Part shown: positions 35,168 to 45,234 of the stretch, piece by piece
How the letters are laid out: each line of letters starts with the position of its first letter
How positions within the stretch are numbered: position 1 is the stretch's first letter
DNA from: Streptococcus anginosus
GTDB lineage: Bacteria; Bacillota; Bacilli; Lactobacillales; Streptococcaceae
Direction: 5' to 3'
DNA length: 64,000 bases
NCBI RefSeq assembly: GCF_001697145.1
Contig: NZ_CP012719.1
Span: forward strand, 1,026,501-1,090,500
The notes under the pieces: generated by a model
The model's input: the letters and a program-made list of their open reading frames with translations, nothing else
Databases searched by the model: none
What the model was told of the DNA's origin: nothing
Program-made: the position numbers and the translations under genes

Positions 35168-36015
35168 TCATTTTCTCCCCAGAAATCCTAAAAAGAGATC
35201 TATTGTGCTGGCTTCTTGATGATTAAAGAAAAGGCTGGTTTGGGTGTCCATGCTTGCAGTCTTCACCATATTCTCTGCACTGAGTTCAAAGTCAAAAACA
35301 TCAATATTTTCCTTCATTCGCTCAAAACGTGAAGACTTAGTCAAGCAAACAATTCCCCGTTGAACTTGCCAGCGAACCATGACTTGTGCAGTGGATTTAC
35401 CATGTTTATCAGCAATATTTTTGAGAATTGGATTGTTGAAAATGTCACCACGACCTTCTGCAAAAGTAGCTCAAGATTCAATTTGCACCTTATTTTTTAT
35501 CATATTTTCTTGTGCGAATATCTGTTGATTCAGTGGGTGAGTTTCCACTTGATTGACTTGTGGTGTAATCTCATTGAAAGCTACAATGTCGCTGAGACGA
35601 TCTGGATAGAAATTAGACACACCAATCGCTCGAAGTTTTCCTTCTTTGTAAAGTTTTTCCAAAGCACGGTAGGCACCATAATAGTCACCAAAAGGTTGGT
35701 GGAGCAACATAAGATCCAGATAATCTAACTCCATTCTGTCAAGAGATTCTAAAACCGAGGCATAAGCCTTGTCGTAGCCATAGTTGGATAGCCAGACTTT
35801 ACTAGTGATGAAAAACTCTTTGCGGTCAATCCCAGACTCTCGAATCGCCTCGCCTACTTCCTTTTCATTGGCATAGGCTTAGCAGTATCAAAATGACGAT
35901 AACCTGCCTTGATAGCATTTAGCACAGCACTCTTGGTATCTTTGGGAGCAATTTGGTACACTCCAAAACCTAAAATTGGAATTTCGATACCGTTGTTTAA
36001 GGTTATATTTTGCAT
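35168..36015 (-). pseudogene. Aldo/keto reductase, decayed (frameshift and nonsense)
   Basis: From the ATG at 36013-36015 ([22 protein letters not shown]) the AKR fold is clear, with GYRHFDTA holding the catalytic Asp. One base is missing near 35880, where DTA should run on to [15 protein letters not shown]. The frame then carries LDYLDLMLLHQPFG and IGVSNFYPDRL. A TGA at 35471-35473, in place of the usual Trp, interrupts before AQVMVRWQVQRGI. Only two lesions are visible, so inactivation is recent. Such enzymes reduce aldehydes and ketones with NADPH. Confidence 0.88.
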
Positions 36016-36214
36016 GTGACTTCCTCTTTTCGCAATTTTTATCATAAGTATAACGCTCTTTTCAGAAAAAGTACAATAGCAAAATTGCAGAGTAGTATGC
36101 AAAAAATGAATAGCAATTATCGTCCAATTCATAATTTATAACAACAAAAAAGAGGAGATTAGGATAGATGTCCATGATTGTGTCAGCAGCCCTAGTCTTC
36201 TGTTCTACTCCTTC

Positions 36215-37057
36215 TCAATTTCTTTGATTTCGCTGGTTTTGTCTATCTACAAGGCGCTCTTGAACTAAGGAGACAACCTCATCATTGGTTGGCAAGTCCG
36301 AGTGCTGGGCATCCGCACCTGTGACTGTGGTTTCAGTATAGTGCGCCGCTTGTCCTTGATAGATATACTTACCAGCACTTACACTTGTATCAGGAACCAA
36401 TTCATCCGAATCATAAGTAATGGTTCCTGCAACAGAATACATAGCTAAAGTAGTCGGAATATTTTCGCGATTTTTGATGAAATCAGCTAACATCTCAGTT
36501 TTGTTGTTGATATTGGTTTCAGTAAAGTTATAAGGCGTTCCGATTGTCATCAACTTCTTCAATTCCACATCATAGCTGCCGAGGTAATTTTCAATAAAAG
36601 CTGTGTAAATTAAACCACCATTCGAGTGACCCAAGCCTTTAAAATTATTGAAATTGTATTTTCCTTGGAGATTTTCAAAGGCAGCGTCAACCATTTTGGC
36701 CTGTTTTTTGATGTTACTATAGCCATCTTTATTATTTTCAAAACCAATTACAATGATTGGCTCGTTATCATTCGCTGCGATAGAGCCATTATATGTAATT
36801 CGTCCGTCATTCCAGGCCTTAACTTTGAGCAAGCTATGCTTCACGCCACGACGTCTTTGATTGAGCTTTTGAACCAAGCCGTCAAAGCGGCTCTCCGTAG
36901 CAGAACTACCTGGTATCATAATGATTGGCGACATCCGAGCATTATAAAATTTAGCAATTTGATCAATGTTTTTTCTCGTCCAACTATAAGAGGGAATTGC
37001 TAGTCCTATCAAAAAAATTAGAACAATTAGTAGCACTATTTTTACCTTTTTAGTCAT
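36215..37057 (-). CDS. DUF915 alpha/beta hydrolase, membrane-anchored
   Basis: About 280 residues from the ATG at 37055-37057 (MTKKVKIVLL), which follows AAAGGAGGCGAAC. One N-terminal hydrophobic segment (about 5-23) anchors it outside. MIPGSSATESRFDGLV and the nucleophile elbow GLGHSNGG (about residue 148) are family marks; DELVPDTSVS and a late His (DAQHSD) can complete the triad. It overlaps the PTS IIC gene end by 8 bases, so the two are one operon. Substrate unknown, perhaps a glycolipid or ester. Confidence 0.82.
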   Translation of the reverse strand: MTKKVKIVLLIVLIFLIGLAIPSYSWTRKNIDQIAKFYNARMSPIIMIPGSSATESRFDGLVQKLNQRRRGVKHSLLKVKAWNDGRITYNGSIAANDNEPIIVIGFENNKDGYSNIKKQAKMVDAAFENLQGKYNFNNFKGLGHSNGGLIYTAFIENYLGSYDVELKKLMTIGTPYNFTETNINNKTEMLADFIKNRENIPTTLAMYSVAGTITYDSDELVPDTSVSAGKYIYQGQAAHYTETTVTGADAQHSDLPTNDEVVSLVQERLVDRQNQRNQRN

Positions 37058-38321
37058 GTTCGCCTCCTTTCCGATCCATTTGTCTGAGTTCCTCATGAAT
37101 CCGGTCATTAAATCTCACAAAGGGGATATAAATGAGAACATCGATAATAAAAATAAAAATTCCTACTGCTAATGCTCGCAAACTTCCGCCTGTCCCAATA
37201 AAAGCATAGAGTACACTTGGCGCTCCGCTAGGAACTGGATAGACAGCCGGAGGTATTATTCTAAAATATAGAAAAATACTAGCTACAAAGACATTCAGCA
37301 TTGGTACGAGGATAAAAGGGATTAAAAATAGAAAATTGAAAAATATAGGAATCCCAACCATAAAGGCTACACCATGGTTAAAAAGTGAAGGAAAAATACT
37401 TTTCAAACTCACATCTCGGTCTTTGCCACTTCGAGATTTCCAGAGAATAGCTACGAGAAGAGCTAAAACTCCGCCCAGACCTGAAAACGTTCCATAAGCA
37501 TCATACAGATTGGTCGTTGAAAAGAGATAAGGTACCCCTGTCGTAGTATGATGTTTCAAAGCATAATTGAGATTATCCAAGGCAGAGGAGTCATTGACAA
37601 ACGACAGGTCATTAAATGGATTACTATTTCCAATCCAAGCGCTAAAAGTCCGTAAGGCAGTATTCATTTCAATGACAAAGATATTGTTTCGATTGACAAT
37701 TAAGCCTGACAAAAAATTTGCAATTGTTGAGAAAACATTGTATCGATTGCCCAGATTAATGAGAAAACTAACCAAGACAGCCAGAGCAAACGAGCAGAAG
37801 ATAGGGCGCAACGTTTTAGGGTAATAAATAAAATGCTCATCTACAATGTGATCATCATTCGGACTTGAAAATCGAAAAATTTGTCCCACCACATAACCAA
37901 TCAATATTGCAACAATTAGATTGATATTGACAGGAAGATTGATTCTCGTCAAAGCGCCGTCATTTAAAACCACCGAAAATAATTCGCGTGAATTGACTAA
38001 TAAGCTAAAAATAAAGGCTGTAATCCCAGCGGTCCCCGTACTACGACCATAATAACCAGCTGTGTACTTTGCACTAAAATAAGTTGCTAATGGTCCTGCC
38101 AATCCTCCTATTAGATAGGTGAAATTTGTCGTAACTAAGCTAATAGTTGAAAAATGAGGAAACCAATGCCGAATCGCAAAAAGATTGTTGATATAGCCAT
38201 TTATACCAAAAATGGATTCAGATAAAACCATTGTTATCGTCGTCAGCAAGAAAAACGGAAAGAGCGATACCAATGTTTCTTGTGTAATTTTAATGAAACT
38301 CATTTTCCGAAAGGCAATCAT
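37050..38321 (-). CDS. PTS sugar transporter, EIIC component
   Basis: A 423-residue membrane protein with about ten hydrophobic segments, of the lactose/cellobiose-type EIIC (ESIFGINGYINNLFAI, STGTAGITAFIFSLLVN, TTTGVPYLFSTTNLYDAYGTFSGLGG). It would carry and phosphorylate a sugar with EIIA and EIIB, but neither is encoded nearby, so it must share partners or act differently. The start is uncertain: a second ATG at 38303 is as plausible. A hydrolase gene follows in the same operon. Confidence 0.8.
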   Translation of the reverse strand: MIAFRKMSFIKITQETLVSLFPFFLLTTITMVLSESIFGINGYINNLFAIRHWFPHFSTISLVTTNFTYLIGGLAGPLATYFSAKYTAGYYGRSTGTAGITAFIFSLLVNSRELFSVVLNDGALTRINLPVNINLIVAILIGYVVGQIFRFSSPNDDHIVDEHFIYYPKTLRPIFCSFALAVLVSFLINLGNRYNVFSTIANFLSGLIVNRNNIFVIEMNTALRTFSAWIGNSNPFNDLSFVNDSSALDNLNYALKHHTTTGVPYLFSTTNLYDAYGTFSGLGGVLALLVAILWKSRSGKDRDVSLKSIFPSLFNHGVAFMVGIPIFFNFLFLIPFILVPMLNVFVASIFLYFRIIPPAVYPVPSGAPSVLYAFIGTGGSLRALAVGIFIFIIDVLIYIPFVRFNDRIHEELRQMDRKGGEHD

Positions 38322-38479
38322 TTTTTTATTAAGTATTGATCTATACTACTTTTTCTGGTTAATTTATTGAATATCATAGCTTGATTGTAGCATTGTTGAG
38401 ATGACGATTCAATTAGCTTCTTTAAAATTAAATGCTAAATGTTTTGAATAGCTATTCTTTAATGTTTTTGATCAGATCT

Positions 38480-38512
38480 AAAAAGGCTCAGATAAAAATC
38501 TAAACCTTTGAA
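38480..38512 (-). terminator. Terminator after the DUF-type membrane gene at 38.5 kb
   Basis: Imperfect arms AAAGGTTTAGAT / ATCTGAGCCTTT, followed by T on the minus strand. Confidence 0.6.
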
Positions 38513-38517
38513 TTCTT

Positions 38518-39447
38518 TTACCCTAATTTTCTTGTAACATATTTTTGTGACTGTGCAGACAAAACGCTAATAATCGTTCCCACAGCACCGGCACCTGTGA
38601 ATAATAATAGCAAACCAAGATTTGTCCAATAAGAGATATGCACTTCATTGCCATTAAAAATATACTCTGTTAGATAAGTAAAGGCTGTAAAAATATCCAC
38701 TCCTTCTGCTTTTGCAAGCTGAATTGCATAATCAAATTGGTGCGCAACCAACATCATCACAAACATAAACACGACACTGATTGCAATCCCAACTTTAGAT
38801 AACTTTTTACCTAACAATTCATATCCTTTAATCGTACAAACTCCCATGACAATCCCTGCAACAACAGCTACATATCCAAGTTGAGCAATCACCAAGGTAA
38901 CAATTCCCCCTATCAAGCTCCCTAGAAAGGCTCCTACCGTCCCTGCTAAGATACTTTCCTTTTGGTGGTCATAAACTTGGTTTTCAATTGACAAGTTTGA
39001 GCTTAATTCTTGAAATGCTTCTGGTGAAAGCAGTAAAAGGTTCCCTCCGACTTGATAAAGATCTACTTTCCCTGCTTTTCCGGTCTGCTCACAAACATTC
39101 GTAAGATTTTTTTCTTTCAAGAACACGATAATGTCTTGTAATCCTTGACGAATATGTTCACGTGTTTTTCCTTTGGTCATACCTACTTTAATATCAAAGC
39201 TTGATTTATACAAATTAACTTGATAGGTTTTCAATGCCTTAGAAAATTTCGTCAACTCTTTAAATTCTTCCAAAGAAGGCAACGCTTCGCCATTTTTTAC
39301 CGAACAACAAATACGGTATTGATTTTTTTGATTCATTTGTTCAATATAGAAAGTATAACCATCTTTTTGACCAAAAATAACAGATGAAGTCTCATCAAAT
39401 TGCAACCCTAACTCATCCGCAAGCGCCTGCAAATCAAGTTTATTCAT
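38518..39447 (-). CDS. Hypothetical membrane protein
   Basis: A 309-residue protein I do not recognise. Residues 1-150 are soluble and read like a small alpha/beta domain (FIEQMNQKNQYRICCSVKNG). Four hydrophobic segments follow (about 168-190, 192-210, 218-236 and 276-298). AAAGGAGCACGGTT precedes the ATG. It is a single gene between a PTS operon and a repeat element. Confidence 0.6.
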   Translation of the reverse strand: MNKLDLQALADELGLQFDETSSVIFGQKDGYTFYIEQMNQKNQYRICCSVKNGEALPSLEEFKELTKFSKALKTYQVNLYKSSFDIKVGMTKGKTREHIRQGLQDIIVFLKEKNLTNVCEQTGKAGKVDLYQVGGNLLLLSPEAFQELSSNLSIENQVYDHQKESILAGTVGAFLGSLIGGIVTLVIAQLGYVAVVAGIVMGVCTIKGYELLGKKLSKVGIAISVVFMFVMMLVAHQFDYAIQLAKAEGVDIFTAFTYLTEYIFNGNEVHISYWTNLGLLLLFTGAGAVGTIISVLSAQSQKYVTRKLG

Positions 39448-39534
39448 AACCGTGCTCCTTTATATATTCTTTATTTATTATAGCATACATTTGAATAAAT
39501 AGACAAGAGGAGATTTTTTGTAAAAATATTAAAA

Positions 39535-39780
39535 GAGGTTAGGACAAAAATTCCCAACCTAAAAAGTACACTATCGCAGCGACTGATTGCTCAAAGTACT
39601 GCCTTGAGGTGGCAGTTCGAGCTTTCCAAGCGGTTCACTTTTCAAGCTCAGAAGAGCCACTTTGGGCGAAAACTTCGTTTTCCTTGTCTGCCCTCACAAT
39701 AGTTGCTCAGACTATTGAGCAACCTTACGAAAGTAGGATTACGAACTAAATTTTCGTTTCATTAGTTCTGTTCCACCCTC
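39535..39780. repeat. Dispersed intergenic repeat, copy 2
   Basis: It shares ordered blocks with 18031-18171: GGACAAAAATTCC, GATTGCTCAAAGTACTGCCTTGAGG and ACGAACTAAA...TAGTTCTG. About 95 extra bases lie in the middle, including GTTGCTCAGACTATTGAGCAAC, itself a dyad. No gene is seen in 39448-39792. Confidence 0.7.
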
Positions 39781-39792
39781 TTCACTCTCTTC

Positions 39793-40659
39793 TCAATTTT
39801 CTACTCGGACGCCTTGGCAATCAACCTGAAGTTCAAAAACTTGTCCTTTAAATTGTTGCTCTTCTATTTTCTCTTTTATCATATTCGACTGCTCTTTTGG
39901 CGCTAGAACCATCACAGTAGGTCCTGCTCCTGATAGATAAGTCGCATACGCACCGTTTTTCTTTGCCAACATCTTGATTTTTGGAAATTCCTTAATCAAA
40001 CCTTGGCGAAAACGCTCATGAAAACGGTCGGACTCAATAGCACGCCCCGCTGTTACCATATCGCCCTTCATTAAAGCGGCAATAGCCACATTCGCTACAG
40101 AGCTTGCAGTGACAGCTTCACGATAAGATAAACCTTTTGGAAGAACGCTACGGCTGTCTTTAGTACGCAATTCATAATTTGGAACATAGGCAATAAAGCT
40201 TACTTCTGGAAATTCCGTCACTACAGTTGAAACGTTCTCGTTTAAATAACTAGAAATCGTCAAATTACCATAAATAGCAGGTGCTACATTATCTGGATGT
40301 CCCTCAATTTTCGTCGCAAAATTCAATTTTTCAGCATTTGACAACTGCAAATTTGCCAATTGATTTGCAAGTTCAATCCCTGCAACAATAACGGAACTAG
40401 AAGAACCCAGACCACGCGCTAAAGGGATATCACTTGTCATTTTTAAATGATGAGGTTGAATAGCTGGAGCAATTCTGCGCGCCACTTTAATCAATAAATT
40501 CCGTTCGTTAGAAGGAATACGCCGCTCCAAATCATGCTCAATCATCCAATGGTCGCTTTCTCCCAGAACTTCAATGGTTAGATATTTACTGACAGCTACA
40601 CCAACCGAATCAAATCCCGGACCAATATTCGCACTCGTTGCAGGTACAATAATTTTCAT
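39793..40659 (-). CDS. thrB: Homoserine kinase
   Basis: A 288-residue GHMP kinase that phosphorylates L-homoserine for threonine synthesis. Marks: [17 protein letters not shown] (N-terminal), the ATP loop [12 protein letters not shown] (about residue 80-91) and the C-terminal [12 protein letters not shown]. It starts 1 base after hom ends, so hom-thrB is a tight operon. Threonine synthase is not in the window. Confidence 0.95.
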   Translation of the reverse strand: MKIIVPATSANIGPGFDSVGVAVSKYLTIEVLGESDHWMIEHDLERRIPSNERNLLIKVARRIAPAIQPHHLKMTSDIPLARGLGSSSSVIVAGIELANQLANLQLSNAEKLNFATKIEGHPDNVAPAIYGNLTISSYLNENVSTVVTEFPEVSFIAYVPNYELRTKDSRSVLPKGLSYREAVTASSVANVAIAALMKGDMVTAGRAIESDRFHERFRQGLIKEFPKIKMLAKKNGAYATYLSGAGPTVMVLAPKEQSNMIKEKIEEQQFKGQVFELQVDCQGVRVEN

Positions 40660-40660
40660 T

Positions 40661-41947
40661 TTATTCTCCTAATACTTTGAAGGTGTTCAATAATTTAAAA
40701 TCAGAAGTTGCCTGCAATTTTCGAATGACATTTTCTAGCTGCGTTTTGTTGACAGCATGGGTAATAATCACAACACGTGCGGTATTTCCATCTGTTCCTT
40801 GTTGCAGAATTTGTTTAAAGGAGATATTTTCAGCATTAAAAATTTCTGCTAAGCGTAAAACTTGTCCTTTCGCATCAGGTGCTAATATCGAAAAGTAGTA
40901 CAGGCTCTTACGATCTTCTGGTTTAGCCAGAACTAATTCACGCCGGAACTCATTAAAGGCTTTTCCAACGGTTCCTTCGTTTATCCGTCGAACAATCCGA
41001 ATAATATCTGCGACAACGCTTGTTGCAGTGGGTTTTTGTCCAGCACCTGGACCGTAATACATCGACTCACCAATACCTATAGATTCCACAAAGACTGCAT
41101 TCATCACGCCATTCACACTAGCAAGAGGATGAGATTTTGGTAAAAAGGTCGGTGTGACTTCTGCAGCGAGACCTGATTCCGTTTCCTCAATGGAACCAAC
41201 TAATTTGACAACATAGCCTAATTGCTGCGCAACTGCTACATCTTCTGGTGTAATATTGCGAATGCCTTGATGGGCGACATCTTCAAATTTAACCGTCATT
41301 CCAAAGGCAAATTGACTTAAAATAACCATTTTATAAGCAGCATCAATTCCGTCCACATCATTGGTTGGGTCGCTTTCTGCAAATCCAAGTCGTTGTGCTT
41401 CAGAAAGTGCTGCCTCATAAGACCAGCCCTCTTCTACCATTTTGGTCATCATGAAGTTGGATGTCCCATTGACCACACCGAGAATACGTGTAATTTTATC
41501 AGAAGCTAGGGAATTAACAAGCGTGCGTAAAATCGGAATTCCTCCCGCTACTGCCGCTTCATAGTAAAGAGCTACTTTATGTTTTGCAGCAATCTCAAGC
41601 AACTCAGCGCCATGAACTGCCAGCAAGTCTTTATTTGCAGTGACAACATGCTTACCTGCCTCTAGCGCTTGAGTGATGAAAGTTTTTGCAGGTTCAATAC
41701 GCCCCATCAATTCAACGACAATCGTTACTTCATTATCATTTACAATTTCATCAATCGTCGTGACAAAATTAAAATGATTTCCCGCTGCTAACAAACGCTC
41801 TTTTTCAGCATCATCTTTTACCAATACTTTCGCAATTTCAATTTCTGAATGAGCTGCTTGCACAATCTTTTCACTATTTTCTTTCAATAAAAATGGAACA
41901 CCACTAGCAACTGTCCCAAAACCAAGTAAAGCAATTTTAATAGACAT
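40661..41947 (-). CDS. hom: Homoserine dehydrogenase
   Basis: A 428-residue enzyme that reduces aspartate semialdehyde to homoserine with NAD(P)H. The Rossmann motif GFGTVASG is at residue 9, the catalytic region [13 protein letters not shown]...[11 protein letters not shown] at about 137-170, and a C-terminal ACT domain (about 350-428) that suggests amino-acid feedback. First gene of hom-thrB. Confidence 0.95.
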   Translation of the reverse strand: MSIKIALLGFGTVASGVPFLLKENSEKIVQAAHSEIEIAKVLVKDDAEKERLLAAGNHFNFVTTIDEIVNDNEVTIVVELMGRIEPAKTFITQALEAGKHVVTANKDLLAVHGAELLEIAAKHKVALYYEAAVAGGIPILRTLVNSLASDKITRILGVVNGTSNFMMTKMVEEGWSYEAALSEAQRLGFAESDPTNDVDGIDAAYKMVILSQFAFGMTVKFEDVAHQGIRNITPEDVAVAQQLGYVVKLVGSIEETESGLAAEVTPTFLPKSHPLASVNGVMNAVFVESIGIGESMYYGPGAGQKPTATSVVADIIRIVRRINEGTVGKAFNEFRRELVLAKPEDRKSLYYFSILAPDAKGQVLRLAEIFNAENISFKQILQQGTDGNTARVVIITHAVNKTQLENVIRKLQATSDFKLLNTFKVLGE

Positions 41948-42125
41948 GACTACTCCTTGAGATTTTATGCTTTTTATTATAGCAAATAAACTTGTTTTTT
42001 TCTAGTAAGCAGACTTCAGGATTTTTATAAAAATAATAGAAATCTATTTTAAAAAATTGTGAACGGTTAGTCAGAAATATGGTAAAATAAACATAGTGAT
42101 TTAAAAGTAAAAGGAGTTCCACATA

Positions 42126-43076
42126 ATGGGAAAACATTCTGGTAATCGTTCTGTACGAAATCGTATTCGTAAGAGGAGACAACGGCGTGCTATTATAAGC
42201 TTCATCTTATTGGTTGTTCTGGTGATTGCAGGGACATTCATGTGGAGACGTTCTGGAATAAATCTGGCTAATAACCATACAAGAACTGCCATTTCAACAG
42301 TAAAGAAATCTTCTACTTCTCAAGCAACTTCTAAAGAAACATCTGGATCTAGTGAAAAAGTAAGCAAAGTGAAATGGATAAAGCAAGATCAACCAGTTAA
42401 GTTTCCTATTTTGATGTACCATGCGATTCATAATATGGATCCTTCTGAAGCAGCAAATGCTGGTTTGATTGTTTCGCCAGAAACGTTTGAAAGTCATTTG
42501 AAAGCTCTGAAAGACGCTGGATATTATACTCTCACACCAGAAGAAGCCTATAAAGTCTTAACCGAAAATGTTCTTCCAGAAAATAAAAAAGTCGTATGGT
42601 TGACCTTTGATGATAGCTTGAGAGATTTCTACACCAATGCTTTCCCGCTTCTTCAAAAATACCAAATGCGGGCAACTAATAATGTCATTACTGGCTTTGT
42701 CGAAAATGGGCGCGAGGATATGCTGACACTTGAGCAAATCAAGGAAATGAAGCAAAAGGGAATGTCTTTTGAAGATCATACCGTTAATCATCCAGATTTA
42801 TCCCTTGCCAGTACTGAAACACAAACGACAGAATTGCAAACTTCTAAGCAATATCTAGATAACAACCTATCACAAAATACAACGACGGTTGCCTATCCTT
42901 CGGGACGTTATAGTGCAACGACGACACAGATTGCTGAAAGCCTCGGCTATAAAATGGGATTGACAACCAACAATGGACTAGCTTCTCTTAATGACGGACT
43001 TTTAACCCTCAATCGTATCCGTGTCAACCCAACAACAACTGCACAAGATTTATTAAATGAAATTGCTACAAACTGA
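42126..43076 (+). CDS. Polysaccharide deacetylase, membrane-anchored
   Basis: A 316-residue protein: basic N-terminus, one membrane segment (about 20-37), Ser/Thr-rich linker and a NodB domain (about 120-316). Motifs: TFDDS (metal Asp; the usual Gly is Ser), HTVNHPDL (two metal His) and YPSGRYS. Such enzymes remove acetyl groups from cell-wall glycans (lysozyme resistance) or exopolysaccharide. The NodB domain with this linker is typical of streptococcal secreted deacetylases; the exact glycan is unknown. Ribosome site AAAAGGAG. Confidence 0.88.
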   Translation: MGKHSGNRSVRNRIRKRRQRRAIISFILLVVLVIAGTFMWRRSGINLANNHTRTAISTVKKSSTSQATSKETSGSSEKVSKVKWIKQDQPVKFPILMYHAIHNMDPSEAANAGLIVSPETFESHLKALKDAGYYTLTPEEAYKVLTENVLPENKKVVWLTFDDSLRDFYTNAFPLLQKYQMRATNNVITGFVENGREDMLTLEQIKEMKQKGMSFEDHTVNHPDLSLASTETQTTELQTSKQYLDNNLSQNTTTVAYPSGRYSATTTQIAESLGYKMGLTTNNGLASLNDGLLTLNRIRVNPTTTAQDLLNEIATN

Positions 43077-43078
43077 AA

Positions 43079-43121
43079 AATAGGACTTAGCTCAAAAACG
43101 AGCAAGTCCTATTCTTTTTTC
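43079..43121. terminator. Bidirectional terminator after the deacetylase
   Basis: AATAGGACTT-A-GCTC and GAGC-A-AGTCCTATT arms with T-run. It overlaps the 3' end of the small minus-strand gene. Confidence 0.85.
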
Positions 43122-43270
43122 TTTTGTGCTAATTTCTCACGTTCCAAGCGAAGCTTTCGGTTGGGATTGAGTTTGTTAAAAAGTTTTTCAAGCTTTTTTT
43201 CATTCCAAACGTCAGCTGCAGAAACGAAATTGCCATTTTCATCGCGAAAGGATATTGGTTTATCACCCAT
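43109..43270 (-). CDS. Small conserved streptococcal protein downstream of obg
   Basis: Fifty-three residues, MGDKPISFRDENGNFVSAA then VWNEKKLEKLFNKLNPNRKL, ending KKKE. ATG at 43268-43270 follows AAAAAGGAGTGATATC. Charged, no membrane part; I recall similar short proteins after obg in streptococci but no function. It begins 15 bases after the obgE stop, so it is probably co-transcribed. Confidence 0.75.
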   Translation of the reverse strand: MGDKPISFRDENGNFVSAADVWNEKKLEKLFNKLNPNRKLRLEREKLAQKKKE

Positions 43271-43284
43271 GATATCACTCCTTT

Positions 43285-44595
43285 TTAGTCTACAAATTCA
43301 AATTCAAACTTGCCGATGCGAACTAAGTCACCATCCTTAGCACCACGCGCCCGCAAGGCTTCGTCTACCCCCATACCACGTAATTGCCGTGCAAATTTCA
43401 TGACAGCTTCCTCACGGTCAAAGTTCGTCATGGTAAAGAGTTTTTCCAACTTATCACCAGATAAAACCCAGGCAGCGTCATCATCGCGTGAGATTTCAAA
43501 TGCTGGAGCATCTTCATCAAAGCCATAGTAGGCTTCTTCTTCCATTTCTGACTCATCGTAAAGCAGAAATTCGGGCGTTTTATCTAGCAATTCTGCAGTT
43601 GCATCCAAAAGCGTTGACAAGCCTTGTTTTGTCAGACTTGAAATTGGAAAAATCTGTGGCAGTTCATCAAATTCATCATAATTTGCTGCTAATTTTTCTT
43701 TAAAGACTTTTAGATTCTCTGCACTTTCAGGCATGTCCATTTTATTAGCAACAATAATCTGTGGACGTTCCATTAAGCGAAGATTGTAGGATTCCAATTC
43801 CTTATTGATAGCAAGATAATCTTCGTAAGGATCACGTCCTTCGCTAGCTGACATATCAATGACATGCAAGATGACACGAGTTCGCTCAATATGGCGAAGG
43901 AATTGTGTTCCAAGTCCTACACCTTGGCTAGCTCCTTCAATCAAGCCAGGTAGGTCTGCCACAGCAAAGGATTCACCGGACTGCGTCCGAACCATTCCAA
44001 GATTAGGCACAATGGTCGTGAAATGATAAGCGCCAATTTTCGGCTTAGCAGAAGTGATAACACTTAAAAGAGTGGATTTCCCAACAGACGGAAATCCGAC
44101 CAAACCAACATCTGCCAAAATTTTCAGCTCCAACTGAAGTTCTCGTTCTTGTCCCGGTTCACCATTTTCAGAAATTTCTGGAGCTGGATTTTTAGGCGTC
44201 GCAAAGCGAATATTACCACGACCTCCACGACCGCCGTGAGCTACGACGAACTTTTGCCCATTTTCAATCAAGTCTATCAGAATTTTCCCTGTTTCAGCAT
44301 CACGAACAGTTGTTCCTTGTGGTACATGAACTATGAGGTCTTCTGCTCCACGACCGTGCATTCCCTTAGTCATTCCCTTCTCACCAGATTGAGCCTTAAA
44401 ATGACGATTGTAACGAAAATCCATCAGGGTACGAAGTCCTTCATCTACGACAAAAACAACATTGCCGCCACGACCACCGTCACCGCCCCAAGGTCCGCCA
44501 TTTGGGACATACTTTTCACGGCGGAAAGCTACCATGCCATCACCGCCATTACCAGCCTTGACTTTAATCTTAGCTGTATCTAAAAACATACTCAT
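43285..44595 (-). CDS. obgE: GTPase Obg
   Basis: A 436-residue essential GTPase involved in 50S assembly and stress control. The glycine-rich Obg fold ([25 protein letters not shown]) comes first. The G domain starts near residue 160 ([24 protein letters not shown]), and the OCT domain ends it (about 345-436). An upstream 44-residue DUF4044 gene is on the same strand. Confidence 0.96.
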   Translation of the reverse strand: MSMFLDTAKIKVKAGNGGDGMVAFRREKYVPNGGPWGGDGGRGGNVVFVVDEGLRTLMDFRYNRHFKAQSGEKGMTKGMHGRGAEDLIVHVPQGTTVRDAETGKILIDLIENGQKFVVAHGGRGGRGNIRFATPKNPAPEISENGEPGQERELQLELKILADVGLVGFPSVGKSTLLSVITSAKPKIGAYHFTTIVPNLGMVRTQSGESFAVADLPGLIEGASQGVGLGTQFLRHIERTRVILHVIDMSASEGRDPYEDYLAINKELESYNLRLMERPQIIVANKMDMPESAENLKVFKEKLAANYDEFDELPQIFPISSLTKQGLSTLLDATAELLDKTPEFLLYDESEMEEEAYYGFDEDAPAFEISRDDDAAWVLSGDKLEKLFTMTNFDREEAVMKFARQLRGMGVDEALRARGAKDGDLVRIGKFEFEFVD

Positions 44596-44652
44596 ATTTT
44601 TCTCTTTTCTCGTTTTCCACTCTAAAAAAACGCTCTTTCAAGCGTTTGAGGA

Positions 44653-44787
44653 TTAGAAATTACTCAAAGCACCAAGTGCACTTGCAAAGATTGCTCCGAC
44701 TGTTACCAATAACATGATAACAACGACAATCAAAGTCAATTTTTCAAATCCTGTTTTTTTACGTTGTCCATTATCACCAAAAGCCAC
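44653..44787 (-). CDS. DUF4044-type small membrane protein
   Basis: Forty-four residues from a GTG at 44785-44787 preceded by AGAGGTAATATC: MAFGDNGQRKKTGFEKLTL followed by one membrane segment (about 18-40). This matches the short DUF4044 proteins of streptococci, whose function is unknown to me. It lies 57 bases before obgE. Confidence 0.8.
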   Translation of the reverse strand: MAFGDNGQRKKTGFEKLTLIVVVIMLLVTVGAIFASALGALSNF

Positions 44788-44898
44788 GATATTACCTCTA
44801 TATATTTAATTTGTTCTCTTAATTGTAACATGAAGGTGAGAGTTTTTCAAATGATAGCTGAAATAAAAAGATTACAACTGAAAATTACTAAAAAGTAA

Positions 44899-44925
44899 AA
44901 ATCCAACAGGCTTCCTGCTGGATTT
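44899..44925 (-). terminator. Terminator of the gal operon
   Basis: AAATCCAACAGG and CCTGCTGGATTT arms (one mismatch) around a 3-base loop, then T on the minus strand. Confidence 0.85.
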
Positions 44926-44930
44926 CAATG

Positions 44931-45191
44931 TCAATCAGCGTAACCGTTTGGATGTGTCGAATGCCATTTCCAAGCTGTTTCGATAATCATCTCAATATTG
45001 TCAAATTTCGGTTGCCAACCAAAGACCTGACGTGCCTTGTCAGACGATGCAACAAGTGTATCCGAATCCCCTAGACGACCTGCGCTTTCAAGTGGAATGG
45101 GGTGTCCTGTCACCTTTCGTCCGGCTTCAACCAATCGATCAACCATGTGTGAGCCGATATAACCAGCTCCTCCTAATACTAAAATTGCCAT
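44931..45191 (-). pseudogene. galE: UDP-glucose 4-epimerase with large in-frame internal deletion
   Basis: From the ATG at 45189-45191, after GGAAGGA, the first about 27 residues ([20 protein letters not shown]) are the NAD-binding start of GalE. The frame then jumps to [20 protein letters not shown] and [14 protein letters not shown], the C-terminal end of the enzyme. About 245 residues, including the YxxxK active site, are gone, yet the frame is kept, giving 86 residues. It cannot be an epimerase. It follows galK-galT. Confidence 0.9.
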
Positions 45192-45234
45192 AACCATTCC
45201 TTCCTATTTTTTAGATTATATCATAAAAAGGGCG

